Origin: Alphaproteobacteria bacterium
GTDB lineage: Bacteria; Pseudomonadota; Alphaproteobacteria; Rickettsiales; JAIXRX01
Direction of reading: 5' to 3'
Assembly (NCBI GenBank): GCA_027485005.1
Contig: JAIXRX010000179.1
Location: 1 to 32,400, forward strand
DNA length: 32,400 bases
In this document: one piece after another, positions 14,907-24,556 of the stretch
Layout of the letters: each line of letters opens with the position of its first letter
Position numbering within the stretch: the stretch's first letter is position 1
Made by a program: the position numbers and the translations under genes
Notes under the pieces: generated by a model
Seen by the model: only the letters and a program-made list of their open reading frames with translations
The model's database searches: none
What the model was told of the DNA's origin: nothing

Positions 14907-17900
14907 CTAAGTCCCGTCAGATGCCTGCACGACTGGATTTTGTAATTTTATTCTAAATAATTGCGACAAAGCTAAAATATGTTGTTTTAGAGCCTCGTCG
15001 CCTGAAACAAATAAATCCTGCATTCTTTCTTTGAAAAATTCTCGAGTTGTCTTGGGTGAAGATTTAAGCCATTTCAGTACGTCATCGGCATTAGCGGTTA
15101 GCCATGTAGCTCCTTCTGCACTGACAAGAAGCGGAATGACAATAGTACGAATAATATCATCTGGCTTTTCTTCAAAGTGTCCATCGTTAATAAACGAAGC
15201 CCCTCCAGCATTCAGTAGAGGTAAATGGTTGGCTGTTCCCTGCAACATTTGGTCGCGAACATTTCTTAGTATAGTTTGACGGCTATTTTCAGAAAGCAGG
15301 GAAGCCGCACCGAACCATCTTTGAATGATAGCCGAGTCGCCGCCTGTTATCATGTCAGGGACGATTGCGGTCATAGCCTCGAATAATGCCTGACCATGTT
15401 CGAAAGTATTCTTTGTTAGTTCTAATAGCTTTCTGGCTATTTGTAGTGGTTCAGCATTGTTTCTAATAGATTGGTTCCATATATCGCTGTTCAGATTCTG
15501 CAATTTGGTAAAAAGAGAATTCCTGGATTGCTCAGAAATGTCTTCATCATTTGACACAATCAAAGCCTCAAAAATCCTTACCGCGTTTTGTTCGAGCGGA
15601 GCGGCTTCAAACTTTTCCCAGAAGGTTTGGTAGCCTGTAATTATATTAAGAAAGGCATCATGCTTTTCGCTATCAATGCATAGAAGGTGCTTGGGCAAAT
15701 TATTGATAATGTCTTCGATAGGCAGCCGCCCCATGTCTTCATCATCTAAGCGTGTTGTGCAGATTGAACGAATAAGAGGTTGTAGACGTTGATTATCATT
15801 TGCTGCCCTGCTCAGAATGGTAAAGTTATCTCGCGAATGGTACTCGTCAAGACAGTCGCTGATAAGGGCGACAATTTCCTTTCTGTCATCCAAGGCAGCT
15901 TCCAAGTTATTAGCTATATTAATTCCCTCGTTCGCGCGTCCTTCACCATTTGTGTTATTGAATGCAGGATTGGTCAGAATGATCAAAGCCAGAATACTGG
16001 CCTCTACCTCAATTGCCATAGCGTTATGAGCTTGAGCGAATTTTTCAAATAGGAAACCTTCATTGGAAAGATTTGTTAAATGTGCTGCAGCTTTCGATTC
16101 TTTTTTGTTGCGCAGTTTGCCAAGCGTTTCCAAGGCTGTTTTTACGCCGGGTTGACCAATAGGAACACTCCTGATTCTTTGTGCGGCCGCTTCTGTATAT
16201 GGTTCTAAAGGCCATGTATCTTTGCACTTTAAAAGGCTGAAAAGCTTCTTCTCTACTGTATCATGCTGATTCTGGTCATCTAACTGACGGCCCAATTCAG
16301 CCATCACCCCTGCTTCATCCTCATGTATAATTTGCTTCATCACATCCGGGCGCTCCTCAAGCAAATATGCCATCTCTGCATAAGCTTGAGTATTTCCGGT
16401 GAATTTTATTTCAGGCATTCTGGATTTTTTAGAGGCTGCGCCATCGAAGATTATTTCGACACAATCACTCCAACTTTGAGCAAACGCCTTATCGTTAAGA
16501 AGGCTGGCCTCTACCTGAGAAAGGCGAGCGGTAAGAGGTTCTATATACTTTTGAACGTCAGCTTCAGCACAGTTTTTAATAAGCGCCTCGATACCTTTTA
16601 CATGGTCAGGCGTAAGCCTCTGCCAATTATTTGGTGCTCCAGCTTGGCGCTTGACTAGCTGCTTCCACACAGATTCCACCCAAGCATCCGCCTCAAACGA
16701 TTGACTGCCGAATAACAGACATGCATTAGCTGTAAATTCTGGTTCTTGGCTCGCACTTTCCAGGACATTTTCAAGAACAATATCGAAGCCCGGTATTACT
16801 GCCCATTTAGTAAACTCATTAACATTCCCATCTTGAATTGCCTTTGTGAGCGGCTCTTTCATTACAAGCTGAAGGCCCTTTTCTTTTTCTACGCCGAAAT
16901 GCAGCCCAGCTACACTTGCTTGCCAGTGTTCATCCAAGGCTGCAATTTCTGAATGATCGGCACTGATAAAATCAGCTACAGATTGCTCAATTTTATTTTT
17001 ATGGATGGCGAAGTATGCCACGGAATAAAAAGATATTTCGTTGCGCCATTGGAGCCATAAAACGGCGATCGAGTTTACCAGCGTATTTATAAGACGCGGC
17101 GTAACTTCGTTCTTTTCAGAAGCAAGGAATTTTTCATAGAATCTACCAACTTCATATTTCCAACTGGATGTGCATTCCTTAGCAAAAACCTCCTGCATTT
17201 GAGTATCCAGGTATTTCTTCCAATCCGAGAATACCGGCGGAGGCACACGGAAAGTGAGGTCGAAGGTTTTATCCATGAATGCCTGGGCCAATCTTTTGGC
17301 TTCATCATTATCTGAATGACCCGCAGCGTACATACGTTGAACCGCATCAGGGTCAATTGGAAGAAGAATGGTTGGTAGAGAAGTATTTATCTCATTTGCA
17401 TTCCTTTCTTCGGCTCCTAGGAAGAAACTACGAATTGTTGCCCATAACTCAACTGCAGCAGCCTCTGGCAGCCTATCCAGGTTATCAACCACAAATATAT
17501 AACGATGCTTGGGGTTTGACACATGCTTCAGCAAATCGCGGAACATGCGCTGGAACTCTATGGTCGTTGTGTCGGGAGAGCGAGTAACGCGATGGTTTAC
17601 ACTTTCTACAGCCCGATTCATAAACAAGGTCAAAATAGATTCCTTGTCGTAAGGTGGCCTATGAGTTGTCCAAAAGCGTTTTGTGAATGGATTACAGAAG
17701 GGGCGGCGACGTAAATAAATCCAGCCTGCAACTAAAGCTGGTGCACAAACAGCTAAGCAGCCCAAAACAAAAGCTGTAACCTCCAATTTCCCCCATACCA
17801 GCTCAATACCTTCTTTATGTTCGCCCGGATTTATCCAAGAAAATCCTAACGGAAGCGATATAGAAAAAACTGTTTCTTTAAGCCAGTCATGGTCAATAAA

Positions 17901-18371
17901 TGGGAAACCTATTGGAACTAGAAACAGCGATAATAAAATCCAACGCCCAGATTTGGTTAAGCTAGGCGTTGTGGTTGTTTGAGTATCCTCAACTTGGCCG
18001 TTAAGTATATTCAAGCGTTGCTTCCAATAATCGTCGTCGGAAAGTCCCAAATAATTGACTAATGTTTCAAGGAATGAGCGACGCGGTGGGTCGCTTTGAT
18101 GCCGCCAGGCATCGTAAATAAAAATATGCGTCTTCTTATCGGTTTCTTTATCTAGCCAATTTTGAATAAGGCGTATTACAGTTGACTTACCGCTACCCCA
18201 TCGACCGACTAAACCAATAACTTTTAGGTCGTCGTGCGTCTGAATTACCGAAGCAACGGCTTTTGCAACACGGTCATGGGTTCCAAACGAATCAGCTTCC
18301 GCGGCAGTATCTTTTATAAATCTTAGTGGAGGCGGCTCATTTTTTTCTGTTACATGCTGAACTTTGCTCAT
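14907..18371 (-). CDS. KAP-family P-loop NTPase with two membrane segments
   Basis: A 1154-residue protein from ATG 18371, chosen over an in-frame ATG at 18386 because GGGAG lies 6 bases before it. Features of KAP NTPases (Kidins220/ARMS and phage-exclusion PifA family): Walker A GRWGSGKST (56-64) with a following YDAWRHQSDP; two hydrophobic segments (about 143-160 and 197-220) inserted between Walker A and B; and Walker B YIFVVDNLDRL (291-301). A long, helix-rich C-terminus of about 800 residues could be a sensor or effector-binding part. It should sit in the inner membrane with the NTPase in the cytoplasm. It begins 70 bp after the GIY-YIG gene on the same strand, so it may be the fourth gene of that operon or a separate defence gene. 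Confidence 0.8.
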   Translation of the reverse strand: MSKVQHVTEKNEPPPLRFIKDTAAEADSFGTHDRVAKAVASVIQTHDDLKVIGLVGRWGSGKSTVIRLIQNWLDKETDKKTHIFIYDAWRHQSDPPRRSFLETLVNYLGLSDDDYWKQRLNILNGQVEDTQTTTTPSLTKSGRWILLSLFLVPIGFPFIDHDWLKETVFSISLPLGFSWINPGEHKEGIELVWGKLEVTAFVLGCLAVCAPALVAGWIYLRRRPFCNPFTKRFWTTHRPPYDKESILTLFMNRAVESVNHRVTRSPDTTTIEFQRMFRDLLKHVSNPKHRYIFVVDNLDRLPEAAAVELWATIRSFFLGAEERNANEINTSLPTILLPIDPDAVQRMYAAGHSDNDEAKRLAQAFMDKTFDLTFRVPPPVFSDWKKYLDTQMQEVFAKECTSSWKYEVGRFYEKFLASEKNEVTPRLINTLVNSIAVLWLQWRNEISFYSVAYFAIHKNKIEQSVADFISADHSEIAALDEHWQASVAGLHFGVEKEKGLQLVMKEPLTKAIQDGNVNEFTKWAVIPGFDIVLENVLESASQEPEFTANACLLFGSQSFEADAWVESVWKQLVKRQAGAPNNWQRLTPDHVKGIEALIKNCAEADVQKYIEPLTARLSQVEASLLNDKAFAQSWSDCVEIIFDGAASKKSRMPEIKFTGNTQAYAEMAYLLEERPDVMKQIIHEDEAGVMAELGRQLDDQNQHDTVEKKLFSLLKCKDTWPLEPYTEAAAQRIRSVPIGQPGVKTALETLGKLRNKKESKAAAHLTNLSNEGFLFEKFAQAHNAMAIEVEASILALIILTNPAFNNTNGEGRANEGINIANNLEAALDDRKEIVALISDCLDEYHSRDNFTILSRAANDNQRLQPLIRSICTTRLDDEDMGRLPIEDIINNLPKHLLCIDSEKHDAFLNIITGYQTFWEKFEAAPLEQNAVRIFEALIVSNDEDISEQSRNSLFTKLQNLNSDIWNQSIRNNAEPLQIARKLLELTKNTFEHGQALFEAMTAIVPDMITGGDSAIIQRWFGAASLLSENSRQTILRNVRDQMLQGTANHLPLLNAGGASFINDGHFEEKPDDIIRTIVIPLLVSAEGATWLTANADDVLKWLKSSPKTTREFFKERMQDLFVSGDEALKQHILALSQLFRIKLQNPVVQASDGT

Positions 18372-18441
18372 GCTTGTCTCCCTCATACCGCATCACCACT
18401 TGCAGCAAACGTTATTTAGCCCCCGATGATTGAAGGCAATG

Positions 18442-19647
18442 TTATTGCTTTCCTAGTAACGACTCTATTTTACCCGTACTTTTGTTATATACGAATTTCA
18501 CGATTGACCCGTCCTTAATTTTCTCCACCGCTTCATCAATCACAAAGCGTGGCACTAGGAACCACTCGCGAGGAACAATTGGATTCCCAAAGCGGTCCTT
18601 AATCTCAATATTTAATCGAGCTGGCTCAAAGAATTTATGTATCAGCTTTTCCAATCTGACTCGATTGATGTTGGAGAGTTCGTATGTGGCAACAACCTCG
18701 ACATCTGCCATAAGAAAGGTCGGGTCTAGCTTAGCATTAGCAATACGCTTACTGATGTCGCTGCCGGTGACGCCGATTTTATGGATAACATCCCGATGTT
18801 CCTTGATGAGGGGGTGATCGGATTTGCTGCGCAAGATGTAGATAGTGCCGCTTTCAATGTCGCCATCCTCTACACTATCCGAGAAGAGTGGGCCTGCAGA
18901 AGGGTCTGTAATGCGGCGCCCCGCGTCATCTTTGTATAATGCACGCTGAAGGGAGCGCATTAGCAAGTCGCTCTCCGTTCCATTATCATAAACTACACGT
19001 AAGCGTGCATCAGTCGCACCATTCGGTGCCTTAATGATTTCACCTACTTCAGCAACGTAGACAATCTGCCCGCCCAATATGAAGAACTCGCCCTTTTCAA
19101 TACCTGCATCTTCTTTGAAGCGACGGCTTTGCCGTATGCCCGTCTTCAAATCTTCCTGCACAGCAAGAAAAAGCGGCTTGAATTTATCAAAATCGAGGCA
19201 TGGCGCGCGCTTAGCAATTTCCTCTGCAGCACGAATCTCAGCGCGAGTTTTTACGTGGGTTAGCTTCGTTATATCATTTTCACCGGCATCCAACACGCCG
19301 AGTTCGGCCAGCAGCGCATCGTCATCTAAATCGTCTGCGATCGGTTCATGGGCACCGGACTGGCCTGTAAGCAAGTTATGTTTATCCATACCGGCGAGGA
19401 CAGCACGGCACTCGCTAGAGGCCCGGATCTGATCGAGTCGGACAGCATAAAGCCGCTCGAAGATATCTTTATCTTCGCCATTGGTTGGCACGCGCCCATG
19501 CTGCTCAAAGAAGCGCTCTATGTCCTCGAAGCCTGCAATAATTCGCTCTTCTCGAGCTGAGCGGCTCGAGGCTTTGCGTTCTTCTACCTCAACACCAAGC
19601 TCGGCAAGCAGCGCATCATCTTCATCGGTAAATTTTGCTTTAGCCAT
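18442..19647 (-). CDS. GIY-YIG nuclease (MUG113/T5orf172-like)
   Basis: A 401-residue protein. Its C-terminal half (about 270-370) carries a GIY-YIG nuclease of the MUG113/T5orf172 type: GTIYIL strand, then KIGVTG with a downstream ISKRIANAK helix, then VEVVATYEL and a LEKLIHKFFEPARL helix. The N-terminal half contains two copies of DDALLAELGV (10-19 and 109-118) around a helical region (about 36-95), perhaps contact arms to partners. Its ATG overlaps the helicase stop by 8 bp (ATGGCTAA), so it is made with the helicase and methyltransferase and is the likely cutting subunit of this set. The HHxxx active-site details were not individually confirmed. Confidence 0.78.
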   Translation of the reverse strand: MAKAKFTDEDDALLAELGVEVEERKASSRSAREERIIAGFEDIERFFEQHGRVPTNGEDKDIFERLYAVRLDQIRASSECRAVLAGMDKHNLLTGQSGAHEPIADDLDDDALLAELGVLDAGENDITKLTHVKTRAEIRAAEEIAKRAPCLDFDKFKPLFLAVQEDLKTGIRQSRRFKEDAGIEKGEFFILGGQIVYVAEVGEIIKAPNGATDARLRVVYDNGTESDLLMRSLQRALYKDDAGRRITDPSAGPLFSDSVEDGDIESGTIYILRSKSDHPLIKEHRDVIHKIGVTGSDISKRIANAKLDPTFLMADVEVVATYELSNINRVRLEKLIHKFFEPARLNIEIKDRFGNPIVPREWFLVPRFVIDEAVEKIKDGSIVKFVYNKSTGKIESLLGKQ

Positions 19648-21697
19648 TCGCGGCCTCTGCTTTCATGCGCGCCATGAAGGCAATACCTTCGGCCATTTTC
19701 TTTTCCCACGGATCGGGGGATGTAAGCGATGGCAGCCGGCCGCGCTCTAGCTTGAATTTCAGCGCACGTTTCGCCAAATCACGCGCCTCATCCAATGTTA
19801 GGGGCGATTTCTTCCCTGCGATCACTGCCTGCACCTGTTTAAGGCTGTCCTCGGTCATGGCTTTTGCAAGGATGGCATACGCCTCGCCAAATGGGTTAAT
19901 GCGATCAATCAAATCGATATCGAGATCACGTACATCCATCGTGAATTTACGGACACCATCGATCAACGCAGTGTTTCCACCAGGCTGGAGCTCGGCGCCT
20001 GCATTGAGGATTTTCTTCGCCTGTTGGGTAAGATTAAGCGCCGCAACAGCATGCTGGCGAACGGCTTCCTGGTCTTCTTCATCAAGGTCAGGATATTTAT
20101 CCTTCACAATTTTACCCATACGCACTTGGGTCAACTCCTCAGGCACAGCCTCGGAATCGAATAGACCGCGCTCGAGTGCCGTTTTATCCTGCACAAACGC
20201 AGCAATCACCTCGTTCAGGTCTTCTTGGCAAATGCGGGTGGCTTCTTTGCTCTTTGGCTCAACCAATCCTTTAATCTCGATCTGGAATTGGCCTGTTTGT
20301 TGATTGAAGCCGACATTTTCCTTCTTAGGGTCATACCCGCCGGCACCATAATCGAAGCCCTCAATTGGGCCGCTGCCGGTGCTTTTGGGCGTAAAGTTGA
20401 ACTTCGGCGCGAGCACCTGTTCCATCAGCAGACTTGCGGCGATGGCCTTCAAAGTATCATTCACGGCATCCGTGACGGCATCCTCGGCAGCATCGGGCTC
20501 TGCAATGAAGTTGGTGAATCGGGTATGCGTCTTACCCTTCGCATCGCGCGTAGCGCGGCCGATGATCTGAATGATTTCTGTCAGGCTTGAGCGATAGCCG
20601 ACGGTGAGTGCATGCTCGCACCAGATCCAGTCGAACCCTTCCTTCGCCATACCGAGCGCGATGATGATGTCGACGTGATCGCGGTCGTCTTTGTGCGCAG
20701 GGTCTTTCAGCGCAGTAAGCACCTTGGAATGGCGCTCTGGCCCATCATCGACAAGATCGGCCACTTTAAGTAAGCGCCCATCGGGTAGCTCCACCAAATC
20801 AAAGCCCGTAATTGGGTCTTTGCCTTTCCACGAGCCGAGCGCATCCATAATCTCGCTGACCTCGGTGGTCTTGCCGCGCTTGGTGCTCTCGCGCGCATTG
20901 ACGTTGGGAATATGGATGATGGTTTTCAGATCTGGATCAAGCACATCCGCGATCTCGTCAATGTACGAACCGCTGTAGAAATAATAGCCGATATCAAGGC
21001 GCTTGAGATATTCATAGCCATTCAGCTGCTCATAGTAGGTGTAGGTGACTGACTCGAATTTCTCCTCATCCTGCGCTGACAGCACGGGAATGGCATCACC
21101 TCGGAAATAAGACCCGGTCATCGCCACAATATGCGCTTTTTCACGGGCAATGAGCTGCGATATGTTGGCGCCTAGGATGTTATCCTCTGACGCGCTGACA
21201 TGGTGAAATTCATCGACTGCAATCAGGCAATCGTCAAAAACAGCGAGGCCAAAGCGCTCTAGTGCGAAGCGGAAGGTGGCATGAGTGCAGACCAGCACAC
21301 GATCTGCACTTTCCAAAAACGCCTTCACCGAGTTAACCTTGCCGCCGTTATCATCCCCCGGTGCATTACACAGGTTCCATTGCGGCGCCACTTCCCAATC
21401 CGCCCAGAAACCGTACTTGGTGAGCGGCTCATTATTGAAGCTTGAACCGATGGATTTCTCCGGCACCACGATGATGGCTTTCTTGAGGCCTTGATTATGA
21501 AGCTTATCGAGCGCGATAAACATCAGCGCACGGCTTTTGCCCGAGGCTGGCGGGGATTTAATCAGCAGAAACTGCTCGCCACGCTTCTCATATGCGCGCT
21601 CCTGCATCGCACGCATACCCATTTCATTGGCCTTTGTCGAATTGCCGTTGCTCGCATAATTAACGGAAACGGATGGAACGGGTTTTTTCTGTGTCAT
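19640..21697 (-). CDS. Superfamily 2 DEAD/DEAH-box helicase
   Basis: A 685-residue helicase/translocase. It has motif I SPPASGKS (48-55), motif II D162-E163-F164-H165, motif III TGS (194-196) and motif VI QIIGRATR (377-384) with its arginine fingers; ALGMAKEGFDW (347-357) before it is the usual motif V region. The C-terminal ~280 residues are helical and charged, perhaps for binding partners. The family uses ATP to move on DNA, as the HsdR, Res and type ISP subunits do, but no nuclease motif is visible here. The start overlaps the methyltransferase stop by 4 bp (ATGA) and the stop overlaps the nuclease gene by 8 bp, so the three proteins are probably made in fixed proportion. Confidence 0.87.
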   Translation of the reverse strand: MTQKKPVPSVSVNYASNGNSTKANEMGMRAMQERAYEKRGEQFLLIKSPPASGKSRALMFIALDKLHNQGLKKAIIVVPEKSIGSSFNNEPLTKYGFWADWEVAPQWNLCNAPGDDNGGKVNSVKAFLESADRVLVCTHATFRFALERFGLAVFDDCLIAVDEFHHVSASEDNILGANISQLIAREKAHIVAMTGSYFRGDAIPVLSAQDEEKFESVTYTYYEQLNGYEYLKRLDIGYYFYSGSYIDEIADVLDPDLKTIIHIPNVNARESTKRGKTTEVSEIMDALGSWKGKDPITGFDLVELPDGRLLKVADLVDDGPERHSKVLTALKDPAHKDDRDHVDIIIALGMAKEGFDWIWCEHALTVGYRSSLTEIIQIIGRATRDAKGKTHTRFTNFIAEPDAAEDAVTDAVNDTLKAIAASLLMEQVLAPKFNFTPKSTGSGPIEGFDYGAGGYDPKKENVGFNQQTGQFQIEIKGLVEPKSKEATRICQEDLNEVIAAFVQDKTALERGLFDSEAVPEELTQVRMGKIVKDKYPDLDEEDQEAVRQHAVAALNLTQQAKKILNAGAELQPGGNTALIDGVRKFTMDVRDLDIDLIDRINPFGEAYAILAKAMTEDSLKQVQAVIAGKKSPLTLDEARDLAKRALKFKLERGRLPSLTSPDPWEKKMAEGIAFMARMKAEAANG

Positions 21698-24474
21698 TTT
21701 GCAGCCCTCTTTTTCAGTTCATCCGCCACGGTCGGTTTGGCAGTCATTTTGGTGTAGAGATCAAACAGCTTTTCCAGCCGCTCGGTGTCATTTTTGAAGC
21801 GACGCCCGATATAAATGCGCTCTAGCACTTCGTCGTTGCGCTCGTGCGCGCGTCGAAGGTTTTCGGGCATGTGGTCGGGATCATATAATTCTGCGATGTT
21901 GGCAGGGAAATGCGCCTCCCGAGCCAGCAAAATATCTTCCGCGCATCGTGTAAGGTCAGCTTTATTCTTTTCTGTTAGCGGTGGAATTGGAAATGTATGC
22001 CATCCCATTTTATTAGAGTAGCTTAAGCGCGTTTCTAATTTGCCGCAAATTGCAGTTATCCAGCATAAATGGAGCTTGGATGACAGGATTGCAAAATTCC
22101 AAATATCGCCATCGTACAACGCATATGATTTATTGGTCATTGAGCAGGGGCGCCCAATTAAATCTGGTGTTAAGTATTCCCTATTTTCCGAGCTTACTAA
22201 AGGAACTGCAATCGTCCAATTAATAGCGGAGTTCATTTCTCTAAATTGATGCGGACGATTGGCCATTGATCTTGTGCCAGCGTCACTGCTTGCCAAACGC
22301 ATTTTTTTGACTTCCTCAATTCTTTTTCGAATAGCCTCGATTTTTATAGCTTCTGGCAAATCATCGTCTTCAATCCATATGCACTGACGGGGTAACCCAT
22401 CGATAATTTCTGCAGATCCTAATAATGGTCTCAGCCATTTTTTCTCTTCAAAACTTGATAAGCCAAGAGTTGGAGTCTCATCAATTTCTAAAATTAAATT
22501 TCCACCATCATAAGGGGCATTCCCAAGTGACATAGATGTTAAATCAGATATTGGGTTGACTCGACCCTCTACGATTATCTTGGATCCTGGAATTAAATAG
22601 GGTCCGATAAGGTTTGTAGAAGTCTCTAGTTCTTCTGATTCAGCTCCTACTTGGAATAAACGCTTTCTGCTTGTTTGTTGTTTTGAGAGTCCTGCAATAA
22701 TCACTGTTACGCCAGCATTATTACTTGCCAGGTTTCTCCATTTAAATGATTGATGTGCAAACTTAATATCTAGGTTGAGGTTGTAGAGTAATGGCCAAAG
22801 CACAGGCACATGACCGCCTTGGCAGATCGAGTTTGTACTCACAAATGAAAAATCAGCTTGTGTGTTTTGAGCATATAGGGCCGCTTTCATAAACCAGCCA
22901 CATACATAATCCAATGTTCCACTTCGCTTTGTATAATTATCAAAAACTGCTTTGAGATCCTCTTTCTCAGCTTTGCTTTGGTTTTTTGTGCCCTTATATG
23001 GCGGGTTACCACAGATGTAGGTTTCGCCACCTTCGTTTTCGAAATCAATTTGTGCTTGGTCGAGCGGTGTGCTGAATAAATCATCGCCTTGTAGCTTCAC
23101 GCCCATACCTGTTGGTGGGCAGATGGAAAGCCAATCTAGCCGCAGGGCATTACCACAGGTAATCCAGTTTTGTGCATCCAACGGAAGAAACTCTGCGAGT
23201 GCTTCCTTTTGCCCGCGATAGAGCACATCACACTGGTATTCGGCCATAATCAGCGCAAGGCGGGCCACTTCCGAAGGGAAATCTTTCAGCTCAATCCCTC
23301 GAAAGTTGGTGATGGGGATTTCTGTGCCGAGATGTTCTTCGCCACGCCGTTTGTTAATCTCCGCCTCAATCTCGCGCATTTGCTTGTAAGCAATGACAAG
23401 AAAGTTACCTGAGCCGCATGCTGGATCAAACACTCGAATCTTCGACATGCGCTTGCGTAGGTTGAGTAACATACGTGGGTTGTCGCCGGCTTCTTCCAGC
23501 TTCGCGCGCAGATCATCAAGAAACAGGGGGTTCAGAACCTTCAAGATATTGGGTACGCTCGTGTAGTGCATCCCAAGTGCGCCCCGCTCATCGTCATCGG
23601 TCACGGCCTGGATCATGGATCCGAAAATGTCGGGGTTGATCTGCTTCCAGTCCAAACTACCGACATGTAGCAAATAGGTGCGTGCGATTTTGCTGAAGCG
23701 CGGGGTCTCGGTGCTGCCCGAGAAGAGACCGCCGTTTACATATGGGAAGGTATCAGCCCAGCGCGGCAGTTTCGCCGTGGCACGATCCTTAATGGCGGTA
23801 TTCATCGCACGGAAGATTTCGCTAATAACCTCATGAGTGTTTGAGGAATCGCGCTCAGTCATCTGGTCGACCGTGGCCGTAAACAGGTTGCCGCTATTAA
23901 AAATACCAGTGTCTTCTGCATAGAAGCAGAAAATAAGCCGCGCCATGAAGTGGTTCATATCATGGCGTCGATCGGCCTTCCCCCACTCTGGGTTATCTTG
24001 TAGTAGCTGAATGTAGAGCTTGTTCAGGCGGCTTGTGGCGCGGATGTCGAAAGAGCTCTCGCGGATTTGCTTGACGGTGGTGATGCCTGCCAGTGAAAGG
24101 AAGAAGCCGAAGTGGTTCGGGAAATCCTCGTAGTCACAGGCAACGGTTTCGCCGGTGCCCATGTCCTCGGCCTGGAAATCCTGGCCATCGGTAGCTAGGA
24201 TAAATTTGGCTTTGTGTTTTACTGTAGCTGGGCTGCTTCTCAGCTTCTCCAGCATGTGGGACACATCACCCGCGGCGCAGGCTACCATGTGGATATTGCT
24301 TGGCTGAAGAACGGCGCCCGACAAATCAGTTTTATTCGAGTGCCCGGAGCGGAGCTTTTTGATTACTGTTGGCTTGTTACCGAAGGCTTCTAAAAACGCG
24401 TAAGGAAACTCTGCCGGATCAAAGGGTTGTTCGGCTAATTTTGATATTTCTTCTTCGATTTCTACTGCGTTCAA
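21694..24474 (-). CDS. MmeI-like class I DNA methyltransferase
   Basis: A 926-residue adenine-N6 type methyltransferase. Domain order matches MmeI-like/type IIL proteins: N-terminal domain (1-130), helical spacer (140-290), GMHYTSVPNILKVL (301-314), SAM-binding motif I FDPACGSGNF (349-358), FRGIELKDFPSEVARLAL (391-408), catalytic motif IV NPPY (490-493), then a target-recognition region (about 600-800) and a helical tail. MmeI itself has a nuclease in the N-terminus; no D...ExK is visible here, which suggests that restriction is supplied by the GIY-YIG and helicase partners. The start is a TTG at 24474: an in-frame stop lies just upstream, GGGG precedes it by about 8 bases, and no ATG or GTG follows for many codons. 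The middle section (22.0-22.9 kb) is visibly AT-richer, as expected of exchanged recognition domains. Confidence 0.85.
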   Translation of the reverse strand: MNAVEIEEEISKLAEQPFDPAEFPYAFLEAFGNKPTVIKKLRSGHSNKTDLSGAVLQPSNIHMVACAAGDVSHMLEKLRSSPATVKHKAKFILATDGQDFQAEDMGTGETVACDYEDFPNHFGFFLSLAGITTVKQIRESSFDIRATSRLNKLYIQLLQDNPEWGKADRRHDMNHFMARLIFCFYAEDTGIFNSGNLFTATVDQMTERDSSNTHEVISEIFRAMNTAIKDRATAKLPRWADTFPYVNGGLFSGSTETPRFSKIARTYLLHVGSLDWKQINPDIFGSMIQAVTDDDERGALGMHYTSVPNILKVLNPLFLDDLRAKLEEAGDNPRMLLNLRKRMSKIRVFDPACGSGNFLVIAYKQMREIEAEINKRRGEEHLGTEIPITNFRGIELKDFPSEVARLALIMAEYQCDVLYRGQKEALAEFLPLDAQNWITCGNALRLDWLSICPPTGMGVKLQGDDLFSTPLDQAQIDFENEGGETYICGNPPYKGTKNQSKAEKEDLKAVFDNYTKRSGTLDYVCGWFMKAALYAQNTQADFSFVSTNSICQGGHVPVLWPLLYNLNLDIKFAHQSFKWRNLASNNAGVTVIIAGLSKQQTSRKRLFQVGAESEELETSTNLIGPYLIPGSKIIVEGRVNPISDLTSMSLGNAPYDGGNLILEIDETPTLGLSSFEEKKWLRPLLGSAEIIDGLPRQCIWIEDDDLPEAIKIEAIRKRIEEVKKMRLASSDAGTRSMANRPHQFREMNSAINWTIAVPLVSSENREYLTPDLIGRPCSMTNKSYALYDGDIWNFAILSSKLHLCWITAICGKLETRLSYSNKMGWHTFPIPPLTEKNKADLTRCAEDILLAREAHFPANIAELYDPDHMPENLRRAHERNDEVLERIYIGRRFKNDTERLEKLFDLYTKMTAKPTVADELKKRAAK

Positions 24475-24556
24475 AACTCCACCCCTTCAGGCCCACTATT
24501 TTTAGCAATTAGGAATACAGGAAAAATCGTTTTCGGCAACGGCTTAGCGGTATCTA

